Of a DNA stretch of 64,000 bases, positions 44,606-55,931 are shown piece after piece. Made by a program: the position numbers and the translations under genes. The DNA comes from Phyto melanocephala (Eukaryota > Arthropoda > Insecta > Diptera > Rhinophoridae), in contig OW799235.1 of NCBI GenBank assembly GCA_941918925.1, positions 45,414,701-45,478,700 of the forward strand. Direction: 5' to 3'. Position 1 is the stretch's first letter. Each line of letters opens with the position of its first letter. Below the pieces are notes generated by a model that worked only from the letters and a program-made list of their open reading frames with translations, was not told where the DNA came from and ran no database searches.

Positions 44606-46064
44606 TTTAAACCCGCCACCAAATAAATGGTGTTCTAATGGAAAATAAATGTGACACGCCCACTTTTACGCCCACCTCCCATATAACGTCTTATCTCAAA
44701 TTCATATAATTTCTCTACGAGTAAAGATTTTAGAATAATAAAGGAGTATATTGAAACATCCAAGTTGAAGTTATTATTAAAAATAATTTCGACACGCCTA
44801 CTATTACGCCCACTTTTTACGTTATCCACTGTTAATTAAATTTAAATTTGCTACATATATCCTTTTAGTCAATGTTATTGTTATGCCGGAAAATTTAGGT
44901 GACACGCCCACTTTAACGCCTACCTCCTATATAACGGTTTATCTCAAATTCATATAATTTCTCTATTAATAAAGATTGTGGAATAATAAAGAATTATATT
45001 GAAACATCTAAGTTGCATTCATTAGTAGAAACAACTTCAACACGCCTACTTTAAAGCCCACTTTCATTGAAAGGCTACAACAACTTCGACACACCTACTA
45101 TTACGACCACTTTTCACGTTATCTACTGTTAATGAAATTTAAAAGCTCTTAAAACCGACAAACCGACGAAGTATGATGATGAAATTTGCTACATATATTC
45201 TTCTAGTCAATGTTATTGTTATGCAGGAAAATTTAGGTGACACGCCCACTTTAACGCCTACCTCCCATATAACTGTTTATCTCAAATTCATATAATTTCT
45301 TTATTAATAAAGATTTTGGAATGATAAAGGACTATATTGAAGCATCCAAGTTGCATTCATTAGTAGAAACAACTTCAACACGCCTTCTTTCATTTCATTA
45401 CTTCATTGAGAGATTACTTTCATTGAGAGACTAAATTTACGAAAACATTTTACTAGCATATCGAAGTTATACAAATAAAGTGATACATATTTTAGTATAA
45501 AGAGATTATTGCATAGCGATTACTGTTAATAACAAGCAAATACATTTTGTGCTATAAATTGCGTTATTTTCCGGGAATTTGTGTTATTTAATCTTTCCGA
45601 TTTCCCGGGATTATTTTTCGGGATCCCGGGAAATAAAAAAGGTGAAATTGAATTCTACTGATTGTATTTTTGATCTTATAGCTGAAGTACCTGTAGTTTT
45701 GTTTTTTTGTGCTCATATTTGATCTCGTATCTAGAGAATAATATTTTTTGCAATAAAAAATATTTTTACTCAATTCATATTTTTAATTAAAATTTCTTCA
45801 ATAATTTTTGTAGTTTTGGAGTTTTTTTTTTACATTATAAACTATTTTATGCTTTTTAATAAAAAGTTTTTTTTAAATTAAAAACAAATTTACTTTTTAT
45901 TTGTTTTGCTGCGGGATCCTGGGATATTAAAATATAAATCTCGCATTTCCGGGAAGCAAAAATTTTTTGGGAAAAAAACACTAGCTTCAAAAGAACGGAA
46001 AACTGGTGGTGGGTATAAAAGATTCGGCACAGCCGAATATAGTGCTCTTACTTGTTTTTTTTTT
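44606..46064. mobile_element. Mini-me/Helentron-like element, copy 2
   Basis: The left end ACCCGCCACCAAATAAATGG is joined directly to the interior (the usual ~450-bp left part is missing). Three ~290-bp type units begin near 44650, 44890 and 45230 (ACGCCCACTTTAACGCC). The right end carries the ATTCGGCACAGCCGAAT stem-loop (46022-46038) and CTCTTACTTG plus T run. A CCCGGGA-rich segment is nested inside. Confidence 0.72.
45568..45985. mobile_element. Nested element with CCCGGGA-rich ends
   Basis: Inside copy 2 the continuity of the mini-me-like interior is broken after TGCTATAAA. The foreign segment has TTTCCGGGAATTTG and GATCCCGGGAAAT near its left and GGGATCCTGGG plus CATTTCCGGGAA near its right, an inverted arrangement. 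The middle is AT-rich. No TSD could be fixed, so its class is unknown. Confidence 0.4.
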
Positions 46065-48040
46065 TTTCTTTGAATGAAAGAAAGTTATTAGACTTCCCCG
46101 CAAAGAATCTTTTTTAGGCACAAAATTCGACATTATTAAAGCGATTGAAAAAAATTTGTGTTTACTGAATAATGATGACAGATGTTTACACTCGAAAATA
46201 CCATATTTGTTATTATTGACACAAGCTATGTATGTATATGGGTCAATTTCAAAAAAAACGTACACATCGAGTTTTTTTTTTTTTTTTTTCTTATTTTTAA
46301 AGTTTTTTCAATTCGCCGGTAAGAGTGGCCAATTTATGTAGAAATTGGTAAAGATTCCGGTGGTACTTTTAGGCTCTCAAAAAGATAAATATTTTTTGAA
46401 TTTTTTTAAGTTTTCTATGATTTCTATCTTGAGCGTCACACACCAAATATGTATAAAAAATCGCTAAAAATGCAAAAATATCTGAAATTCAAGCTTACTA
46501 CGATGTTCTTTTGTTTCTCAAGATTGACTTTTGCGAAAATCACCTTTTCGATTATAAACACAAAATCACGATTCACCTTGATTTTTATTTTTTTTTTTTA
46601 AAGTGACTAGTTATTTTAAAATTTTAAGATGAAAATATGTAAATTTTAGGTAAAAAAAAAGACTTGAACTTAGAGGTTACTTGCAAAGTAATAGGCTTGT
46701 AACAGTTTATTTAAAAAAAAATAATTATAAGAGTGTGACGCTCAAGATATTTTGTGACGATCAAGAGATTTTGTTGCACGTAAACAACAAATAATGCCAA
46801 ATTTAAAGTTTAACGAAAAAAAGTTTATTCTTTTACAAAAAGTAAGTAAAAAAAACAATAAAAATCTTCAAAAAACCAAAATTTTTATAAAAAACTAAAC
46901 ATATACATATTCTTTGATGTCTTTAACATAAATAGAAAAAAGGAAGTAATTCTTGAAGAAACTTAGACACATATGTAAATATTTGACGCAAAACAATAAC
47001 TTAACTTAATTTAGTTTATAAATTTTCATTCGAATTCTTATTCTGAATCTGTATAAACTTCATGAAATGACAAGCGGCTTTGTTTTTTTTATTCTTATTA
47101 ATTTTTACCACTTTTCAATTAAGTTTGTGGCAGTTGCATAAATTTTCGGTCCCCCAGAGGTTTAAGTTGCAAAAGCATAATTAAACTTAAATATACCACG
47201 ATTATACTTTTCTTTCTTATTTCTTTTATATTCGTCATTACGCGCTTTATCGAGCTTTATTTTCTCTCGATATCTTTATGCTCATTCAGCCGCCATTAAT
47301 TTTGTTGTTTTACTCTTAAAAATTAAAAAATAAAATCATAATTAAGCTCAAATTCACAACCTATAAAAAAATGAGTTGAAACCATGTAAACAATGATTGT
47401 CAACTTCAATTTTTTACATTTAATATATTCACTCATGAAATTTTATCGCGCCCTTACCATGGTGTTCACAAAAACTGCGCAAATGCACACTTTTTTTAAA
47501 AGATTTTTTTTTTTCGCTTTTTCACTTTTGTAATAATTAAGGTTTGTACTTTCCTTACGTTATTTACTTTATTTAAATGCAAATTGAAAACTAGTAATAT
47601 TACTTGAATTATAAAATAAGTGACGCTCAATGCAAATTGTGGGGACAACCTTTCTTTGCAACACCAAATTCGCACTAATTTAGTTTTGACGACTAAAACA
47701 AATGAAAACACAAGAAAGAAACTCAATAATTCGAAAACTGTTATTAAATGTTGCATATTTACTTTTTTATGGATTTTATTTAATTTTGTTTATTAAAAAT
47801 TCTAACGGGGGACACATGCTTTTGTATGGAAGGAGTCTGAGGGAGAAACAAAACACCATTCTGAATAAACAAGAAAACAAACATACAAATTTGAGAATTA
47901 CGTTTTTTTGTTACATATTCCTCGCTGATCACTCTCAAATTTTCTATTTTTTTTGTTGTTGTTTTTTTACCTAAAATAGTAGTGTAAAGTGCGGGGACAC
48001 AAAAATTGCGTTTTTTTTTTTAAATTGTCCCATATGTAAT
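46065..48040. other. AT-rich DNA, no gene
   Basis: Nearly two kilobases with no supported gene. Frames such as 46156-46341 and 47702-47974 are short and AT-driven. Confidence 0.5.
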
Positions 48041-48499
48041 AGTTAATCCGGCTCAGCGAATAAAGGCCTAACGAACTAGCGCCTAAAAAAAAAATGAAAT
48101 AATGCCTAAAAATTGCAACAAAAAATTATATAGGAATTAGGCGGTTGTTCATTATGAAAGAATGTCTAATATTTTAGGCATTCCTTCATTAAAATTGTTA
48201 GGTGATTTTTCATAATGAAAGAAAGCCTAACAAGCAAAAATGAAAAAACGCCTAATTAGATATTTATTCATTTTTGATTGTTAGGCTTTCTTTCATTAAT
48301 GTTAGGCGATTTTTCATTTTGCTAAAAGTGTGATTTTTATTACTATTATGCGTGAATTCATTGAAAACTAACAGTTGTATTTACGGTTAGACAAATGTTT
48401 TTGCAATTTGTCATCAATTGTCGTCATTCGTTAAACTTCTATCACTACGAGCAAGTCATTCATAAGTGTTGGACATTAAAAATTATATTATAATTAAAA

Positions 48500-50747
48500 A
48501 TGGATTACGAAATTATTTCTGGCAAGAGGATTAATTCAAAATTACTTTATGTAATATCAGAAAAACAGTTGTATAAATTTAAAACATTAATAAGAAATAA
48601 AAAGTATTATGTATGTTTAAATAAAAAATGCAAGGCAAAGGTTGAATTAGTGAATGACGTGTGTCAAAAAGCAAAAAAAATCATTGAACATAATCATGGT
48701 GAATCGGAAAACCTGGCAAATGAATTAAAGTGTGTAAATAAAATTAAAAGTGAATGTTTGAATTCGTCCTCAGTTTTAAGTGATATGAATGCGCTAAGTA
48801 CAATCAAAAAAAGTTTCTACGATGTTTGTGCAAGGTAAGACTATATTTATTTAGTTTGATAATATCTAAATTTAATAAAATGCGACATTATTGCAGCAAC
48901 CCCGAGGAATCTAAACAATTAGATTTTCACAGGATGCAAAGAGGTTTACAATTATTAGTAGCAAAAACATTTATGAAATCTCCGACATGTGCGCAAGAGG
49001 TAGTGGAGGCATTTCAGTTGGAATCCATTTATACGAACTTTGGTTTAACGAAGCATGGAGATCCGAAACATCAATTTTTTATTGCTTGCATCCAAGGGAA
49101 TAACGGCTCATTTTGCATTTTTGCTTCAAAGAAAATTATGCTACAAATTGAAGAAAATATTCTTCCTATGAATAGGACATATATAGTAGAAGGAACATTT
49201 TCAGTTGTTCCAAATGGCTGTTTCAAGCAGCTTTTAATAATTCATATTGAATACTTCGGAAAGGTATAAAATAAAATATAAATTATTGACATTTTACATT
49301 ATAAATAAAATTCTATTGTTATTTGTATTCTTTTTTTTCAGATCTTTCCATTATTTTTTATACTTATGGATAAGAAATCGCAAAAAAACTATGAAGATAT
49401 ATTTTCATACATTAATAAAAATGTATTTAAATTAAGCGCCAAAAGTTTTTTAACTGATTTCGAAGTCGGTCTTCAAATGGCAATAAGAAAAAAACTCGCC
49501 TATGGTGAAATCTATGGTTGTTGGTTTCATTATTGCCAAGCAATAAGAAGAAATATTTCGTATAAGTGGAAACAATTGGCATCTTCAATAAGAAACAATC
49601 AAAATGCCTCTACGATATACCATAAAATCCTTGCTCTACCCCTGTTACCAGCGACACAAATAAATGCGGTTTTTGGGAACATAAAAGAAGAATTGATGAA
49701 TACAAATATGCAAGAATTATTTACACCATTCATGATTTATTATGAAAAGCAATGGTTACGAAAGGTAAGTTCCCTTTTACAAAATGTTAAAATAATGGTA
49801 TTAATTTTCCCTTTTACAAAATGCATACACTATCTTGTAAACATTCTGTAAAAGGGAGAATTATTAGTTTTTAAAATTATAAAAGCAATTGATTTTCCCT
49901 TTTACAAAATGTATACACTATCTTGTAAACATTCTGTAAAAGGGAAAATTATTAGTTTTTAAAATTATAAAAGCAATTGATTTTCCCTTTTACAAAATGC
50001 ATACACTATCTTGTAAACATTCTGTAAAAGGGAAAATTATTAGTTTTTAAAATTATAAAAATAATTGATTTTTAATTTGTTATTGTTTGTTTTTTTTTTT
50101 AAGGTGACACCCGAAGTATTTTCGGTTTTCTTAAAAAGAACACGGACTACATCAGCTGTCGAGGCTTATAACGGCGTTATTGGCCGCATCATTCAAAAAA
50201 ATGGAAATTTTTTCAAATTTGTTAAAGCTCTTATTGATGAAGAGTTTAATAAGAGTAGAGATTTTGAGCTTCTTATATGCAGTGGTGGATCCCATGGCAC
50301 TTCAAAAAAAAAGAAGACCGTCTATGAGCAAAAATCAAGTTACATTGAAGAAGCCAGTCATAAACTCTTGGAGGGAAAAATTACTCCCAAAGAATTTATG
50401 CAAAGAATGGTTTTCGGAAAAAGTAAAATTTGTGTTGACCTAGAACCAGATGAGGACATATTTGAAACAAATGGGCATAACAGTGATAACGAGGACGATA
50501 ATGATAGCGAAGATGAAAATGATATGACGACGATCCAAACATACCAAGTCATTATTTTGGCGAAACTGATACTGCGATGTGCATAGTGTGTTTGCTTTCA
50601 AAGCCAAATATATTACTTTTGCTATGTCGGCATTTAAAAATTTGCTTGAACTGCTGTAATGAACTAAAAGCTAACGCAGGTGAAAATTTTTTCAAATGTC
50701 CGCTATGTAGAGCTATAGTTGTTGAAAATTTAAATGCATTTATATAA
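48500..50747 (+). CDS. MULE transposase gene with FLYWCH-like and RING fingers, four exons
   Basis: Exon 1 48500-48834 starts with a FLYWCH-like zinc finger (YVCLNKKCKAKVEL...EHNHG). Exon 2 48897-49263 holds the first DDE motif, TYIVEGTFSVVP, where the usual D is E. Exon 3 49342-49764 starts IFPLFFILMDKKSQ and has LTDFEVGLQMAI (second D) and the GCWFHYCQA Cys/His pair. Exon 4 from 50104 has RTTSAVEAYNG (catalytic E), then an acidic stretch. After a one-base shift near 50550, a RING finger follows (CIVC...CRHLKICLNCC...CPLC) to the stop at 50747. Donors are GTAAGA, GTATAA and GTAAGT; acceptors TTGCAG, TTTCAG and TTTAAG. The D-to-E change and the shift may mean this copy is inactive. Confidence 0.85.
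49768..50070 (+). repeat. ~88-bp minisatellite in MULE intron 3
   Basis: About three and a half copies occur, with CCCTTTTACAAAATG at 49773, 49809, 49898 and 49985. Each unit also contains the complement CATTCTGTAAAAGGG, so each can fold as a hairpin of about 14 bp. The array lies wholly inside intron 3. Confidence 0.9.
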
Positions 50748-51028
50748 CTTATAGTTAAAAATAATTTAAAAATACATTTTTTCCTTTCAAAATATATTTT
50801 CAGCATTTTAATTCCAGTTGTTAGGTTTTCTTTCATTAGGTGTTAATTCATAATGAAAGAAACCCTAACAATTTAGACTTTCTTTCATTTTTATAATTAG
50901 ACTTTCCTTCATTTTTAAAGTTAGACGTTCTTTCACTTCCTTCTTAGGCGTTCTTGTTTAGGCATTCTTTCATTTTGAAAAATTAGGCGCTAGTTCGTTA
51001 GGCCTTTATTCGCTGAGCCAGTTAATCC

Positions 51029-51356
51029 ATCCATATATTGTCTAAGTCGACATTATTAACTTGTTTACCACTATAAGATAAATGGATATTATTACAAAAT
51101 AGAAACAAAAAGCATTTATCTAATTATAAAAAAATATTAACAAAATTAAATTTTAAACAAAAAGTACAAGTGTCTGATTCTTACATTAGAGATCGCATTG
51201 CCGGATTTGCGTTAAACATGGATAAATCAAATTTTGTAAAACTGACTATATTAAGCATAAAATGAGCCATACATCATGAAAGTCGACAATTTTAATAAAA
51301 CATATTTGTGATAGATCGTTCTTCAATTATTATTTTGAAGAATCATAAAGACATGT
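51029..51356. other. AT-rich DNA, no gene
   Basis: Short spacer between the MULE and the next mini-me-like copy. Nothing recognisable. Confidence 0.5.
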
Positions 51357-53405
51357 TTTTTATACCCGCCACCAAAAAAATGGTGGGGGTATATTCGTTT
51401 TGTCATTCCGTTTGTAACACGTCGAAATATTCATTTTAGAATATTCATTTCCCGAATATTCATTTTAGACAGCATAAAGTATATATTTTCTGAGTACTGG
51501 TATCATTTTAGGACGATCTAGCTATGTCCGTCTGTTAAAAGCACGATAGAGCGCGAACCAAAAATGTTAGGAGGCAAGAATATTTCTTATACACAAGGTT
51601 TGTTTGGTATTGAAAATGGGCTACATCGGCAGAAAGAGAGAGTTGTAGCTCGTAATGCAAGAATCGGTCAAAAAACAATGTAATTTTAACATAGAATAAA
51701 ATACAATTGTGAATAAAGGCATTGACATAGAGCAATTAAATTTCAAATGTATATTTCATGAATTAAAAAATGTGTTTTACTGGAAAATGGGTTAATCTAT
51801 CCATTACGAAAGGAGTCGAGATTAAAATGTACGAAAATTTATATCGCACAGTGTCTTCTTCGGTACATTTAAATTTAAAAACGTAAAAAAACCGACAAAA
51901 TGTATGATTCTGAAATTTTGCACAAAATGATCTTTGATCACTTGCAATAACGAAAAATTAATATGACACGCCTACTTTAACGCCCACCTCCTATATAACG
52001 CTTTATCTCAAATTCTATAATTTCTCTATGGACAAAAATTTTGGAAAAATAAAGGACTCTAAACTAATATATTTAAGCTTACTCTATCAGTAAAGACTAC
52101 TATGAAACGCCTACTTCAACGCCCACTTCTCACATAATTTACTCCCAATGAAATTTAAAAGCTCATAAAGCCAACAGAATTAGAAGTATGAGGATAAAAT
52201 TTTGCATATAAAGCTTTTTGGCAAATTTAATTATGTCAACATATCATTCCAAAAAGTTGAGGTGACACGTCCACTTTAACGCTCACCTCCCTTATAACGC
52301 TTAATACCCTTTACCTTTGTGCACAAGGGTATATACATATAGCTTTGTCGATCCGTTTGTAGTTTCTAGTTGATGTGTTGGTTGAAATCAACTTTTAGAA
52401 GCAACCATACGTTCCTCAGAACATGAATGAGTCAATTTTGGATAAAGCGTGCTCTAATCGGTAAAGTTATAGGCAATTTTTTTTTAAATAATACATTTCA
52501 AAAATTTACAAACTTAAATCAAAACTTTTCAGCTTCTAGACAACCGAGAGATATTGGTATCACCTGAAAGGACTTGACTTGCGCAATATAAGCACTATAA
52601 AAAAAATTAAAATTCATGTTGGCCGCCACAACAAAATGGTGGACAATAAATTTATATATGAGCCAAATCTGGTATTTTAAAATGTAACTTCTTAAACCCC
52701 CTTAATATTGGTATCAAATGAAAGGTCTTGACCAGTACAATACGGTAAATTATTAAAAAATGCAAAATCCAAGATGGCGTCTAAAACAAAATGGCGGAAC
52801 AAATTTTTTTAGCGCCTCAATATAGGAATCAAATGAAAGGGCTTGACTAGTAGAATACAGTTACTATGTAAAAATTCCAAAAAAAAATGGCGTTTAACAT
52901 GAAATATAGGTTAAGCTATGATGTGGGATTATACCTATGTACGTGATGGTGAAGGGTATTACCAGATTCGGCACGGCCGAATAAAGCACTCTTACTTTTT
53001 TTATATATACAAAAATGTTTTTAAAATAAAAAAGAAGTCTGTAATGGATTATCTGAGTTGAATTCAAACATTAATTATAAAATTTTTAAAGTAGCAGGTG
53101 ACATGTCCACACAAAGCTAATATTATTTTTCAACTACATCTGGGTACCAAATAATACATTTCAGATTTCGTAAAAATACTACATTGTAGTAAAAAAGAGT
53201 CAATCATTTCTAATGTAGAAATAATAAAGGTTTCATCGTAATACTAAATTTAAGAAAATAAATTAATACCAAACCGAAGTTACACAAAGAAAGTAAAACA
53301 TATTTTAGTATTAGTAGATAATTCCATAGTGATTACTGCTAATAACAAGATAACAAATTTTGTGCTATAAAAGAACACAAAATTAGTGCTCTTATTGTTA
53401 TAACT
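51357..53405. mobile_element. Mini-me/Helentron-like element, copy 3, with nested insert
   Basis: The left end repeats the hairpin TATACCCGCCACC...TGGTGGGGGTATA and then GATCTAGCTATGTCCGTCTG. The interior has the ACGCCCACCTCC units near 51965 and 52265. The copy is broken at about 52307 and resumes after 52996. It ends with AAATTAGTGCTCTTATTG near 53380-53400, where the terminal stem-loop has been deleted. Confidence 0.72.
52307..52996. mobile_element. Nested mini-me-like element (shorter subfamily)
   Basis: It starts AATACCCTTTACCTTTGTGC...AAGGGTATA and ends GAAGGGTATTACCAGATTCGGC, the stem-loop ATTCGGCACGGCCGAAT (52966-52982), and CTCTTACTTTTTTT. Three interior modules carry ATCAAATGAAAGG-type text near 52555, 52710 and 52825, each before an AAAATGGCG motif. 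It lies inside copy 3. Confidence 0.72.
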
Positions 53406-53546
53406 ATCATATAACTTAAATGTAAAGTTAAACTTTATGTAAGATATATATAAATCTGTCATGAACAGGAACAAAAAAAAAAAACAGTATACATATGTAC
53501 ATATGTATTAAAAAAAACTCGAAAAATATCAAAGACTTGACATTAT

Positions 53547-53840
53547 TATACCCTTCACTTGTGGTGAACAACAACAACAAGGATGTTCCTGATTTTCAAT
53601 ACCGATCTACTCCCGAATATTTCTGATATTTAAATACCTCACCCGGGTCCAGGCGATATCGGGGGCTTCAAAAAGTTGATTTCAACATACACACGGACAG
53701 ACTGACAGAGCTTAATCGACTCCCCTATTCAAAAGCTTTCAGAAAATATATACTTTATGGGATCGGAAATGAAAATTGTAGAAATTTCACACGGAATAAC
53801 AAACCTATATATACCCTTTTTCACCGTGTGAAGGGTATAA
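53547..53840. mobile_element. Short element with TATACCCTTCAC inverted ends
   Basis: Left end TATACCCTTCAC and right end GTGTGAAGGGTATA are inverted repeats of about 13 bp. The interior has the segment GGTCCAGGCGATATCGGGGG and ATATACTTTATGGGATCGG. It shares about 250 bp with the piece at 59124-59465, so this is a repeat family of about 294 bp. No coding frame. Confidence 0.72.
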
Positions 53841-53913
53841 AAAGCTATTTTATCTATAAATTTTTAGTAAAGCTTTAAAAATAAAATTTTTGCCCTTACT
53901 AACAGTAACCAAA

Positions 53914-54500
53914 ATGTTCAAAATTTCAAAGGCTCGTAAAAGGCAAGCCATTTTTTTGGAAGTAAAATTAAACATCTGTGGGCAAGGATTTTGGCTTAAA
54001 CGAAGCTAATATCAGGACCATTAAGAAAAATTAGAATTGTGTAGCAACGCTTCTAGCGACAAAATTTTAAACCTCTTTTAATTAACCAATCGCTAAGGCC
54101 ACGTGCTTTCACGTGCTTTCACGTGCTTTCATTGGAGGGCGAACAAAAAGGTCTGGATAACAGCAGGTCTATTCACGGAATGGTTTGAAGAATGCTTCTT
54201 TGTTCCTGAAGTTAAAATATATATGGAACAGCAATGTCTTGATTTTAAAGTGCTTTTGCTCATAGATAATCCACCATGTCATCCCGTTTTAGAGCATCCA
54301 AATGTTCAAGTAATGTTTTTGCCACCTAATACCACTTCCCTGATTCAACCATTAGATCAGGTTCTAATTGCTACGTTTTAGCTTTATTATATTCAAAGAG
54401 CATTACAACATATTTTAGATGCAGTAGAGAAGGACAACCTTACGATCGTTGAAGCATGGAAGAAATATTCTCTTTTGAATTGCATTACATACCTACACTG
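53914..54500 (+). pseudogene. Fossil Tigger/pogo transposase
   Basis: The N-terminus near 53914-54030 reads KRQAIFLEVKLNIC and then a helix-turn-helix like stretch ending TIKKN. After a deletion marked by a 10-bp triplet repeat, the DDE part reads WITAGLFTEWFEECFFVPEV, LLLIDNPPCHP (second D), FLPPNTTSLIQPLDQ (third D). The frame stops at 54381. The region before the D2 motif, including the first D, is missing, so it is a truncated relic. Confidence 0.8.
54097..54132. repeat. 10-bp triplet repeat ACGTGCTTTC
   Basis: Three adjacent copies of CACGTGCTTT/ACGTGCTTTC mark the deletion point inside the Tigger fossil. Confidence 0.85.
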
Positions 54501-55931
54501 CCGCTCACTTGAATAGGTTCACATATTTTCTAATATTCAATTGAATTTTTTCGGAAAATAATAAATTTTTTGATTATGTTACATTTTATAATGTTAGAGT
54601 TTGGTATTACATATGATTAGAAAGACGGAAATTGTATCAATAATCAATAACTGTTTTGTAGTTATTTTTTTTTTTTTTTGGAAAATAAAATGATTTCAAA
54701 CATCGTATATTTGGCTCACTTGAATAGGTTCAACGCCATTAATTGAAAAAACCAACAAAAATTTATTTCATATTTCATATTTTTATTTTTTTTTTTGTTT
54801 TAAAGGCTTTTTATAATGTGTTTATTAAAATTTAATAATGAGTATTTCCTCCTTTATTTGATATTACTTCAAATATACGATTTGGGAGCGAGTTGTATAG
54901 CTTCTCAATTATTGGTAGTGAAATCTCGGCCCAAGCTTTTTGAATTCCTTCTACTAAGGTTTCCTTTGTTAGGTACTGTCTGCCCGACTCGGAAACTTTG
55001 CGAGAAAGCAATCCCCACAAATTTTCTATTATATTTAAATCGGGAGAATACGGTGGCCACTCCAAAATATTGACATTCTGTCCCCGAATCCATTCTTTTA
55101 CAACCCTAGCAGTGTGGATCGGGGCATTATCCTGTTGGAATTCCCATGGAACAGGTTCAAATAGAGTTGAAAAATGTGGAAACGCCGTTTCAAGCACTGC
55201 TTTATAGTTATTCGCGTTCATTTTAGAAGAAAGAAACTGGAGGTCAATGGTACCATAATACGATATCGCTCCCCATACCATCACACTACCCTCACAGCTA
55301 TGCAGATGGCTAAGGTAACGCTCCTCTTTTCGCAAATCGTGGAAATAATAATTATATCCATCTGGACCTTCTAAATTAAACTTTTTTTCCTCAGAAAAAA
55401 CAACAAGATGCCATTCGTTTTTATAGGTCATGTATTTGCGTGCAAACTGGAGTCGTTTTTCTTTGTGAGTAGCGTTAAGAGGTGTTTTTTTTTTTTTAAT
55501 TTTTAATCTCTTTAAATGCTTGGCACTTCGAATGATGCGTTTTACTGTGGCTAGACTAGCAGTAACCCCTGTTTTTACTTTTATTTTCGCAGCTGAATCG
55601 CTAGAATTGGAGGCCCTTCTGTCCGCTTTTGTTGTGGCTTTGCGCAAACGCCCTTTCATGATATTGCCATAATCTAATTGCTGTCTTGTAAAATTACTCA
55701 CAACGTTTTGGCTTCGTCCAATTTTTTTTGGCAATTTTTCTATGGCTTAGGCCAGTTTCTAAAAACGCTTTAATTTTACCTTTTTATTCTTCACTTAATC
55801 GCTTGTTGCGCCCCATTTTAAATAAAATTTCAAATATATTGCAAATACTCACAAACACTTAAATTGAAATCAATATTATCCGCTGCTAACGGCAAACTGA
55901 TTATTTGTTTAATGAACCTATTCAAGTGAGC
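54496..55931 (-). mobile_element. Tc1-like transposon with IR/DR-type repeats
   Basis: GCTCACTTGAATAGGTTCA occurs at 54503-54521 and again at 54714-54732, 211 bp apart, and its complement at 55913-55931. Two direct copies at one end and an inverted copy at the other resemble the IR/DR arrangement of Tc1-like elements. The outer right copy was not found, so the right end is shortened or unusual. The transposase lies inside on the - strand. Confidence 0.75.
54832..55816 (-). pseudogene. Tc1-type transposase (DD34E family)
   Basis: The start ATG is at 55816 (MGRNKRLSEE), followed by an in-frame TAA at 55784-55786. One extra A in a poly-A run near 55725-55732 then shifts the frame. From there 300 residues are open: a paired HTH region, a basic NLS-like patch (LKRLKIKKKK), the catalytic domain with VVFSEEKKFN, FQQDNAPIHTA (second D) and SPDLNIIENLW (E, 34 residues after). 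The first catalytic residue, normally D in FSDEKKF, is E here. The gene is therefore dead in at least three ways. Confidence 0.88.

Larger units (their letters stand above)
48050..51019 (+). mobile_element. Complete Mutator-like (MULE) transposon, 2970 bp
   Basis: Perfect 37-bp terminal inverted repeats begin GGCTCAGCGAATAAAGGCCT at 48050-48086 and return at 50983-51019. The 9-bp target duplication AGTTAATCC flanks both sides (48041-48049 and 51020-51028). The identity of the ends points to recent insertion. Subterminal zones (48087-48320 and 50810-50982) carry many TTAGGC...TTTCATT motifs. One spliced gene fills the interior. Confidence 0.95.

Noticed and set aside
46156..46341. Frame with a polyphenylalanine run
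   Set aside because: It reads through a T-run; no evidence of coding.
48087..48320. TTAGGC motifs as telomeric repeats
   Set aside because: They are not tandem and sit in a 17-bp transposon motif; flies lack TTAGGC telomeres.
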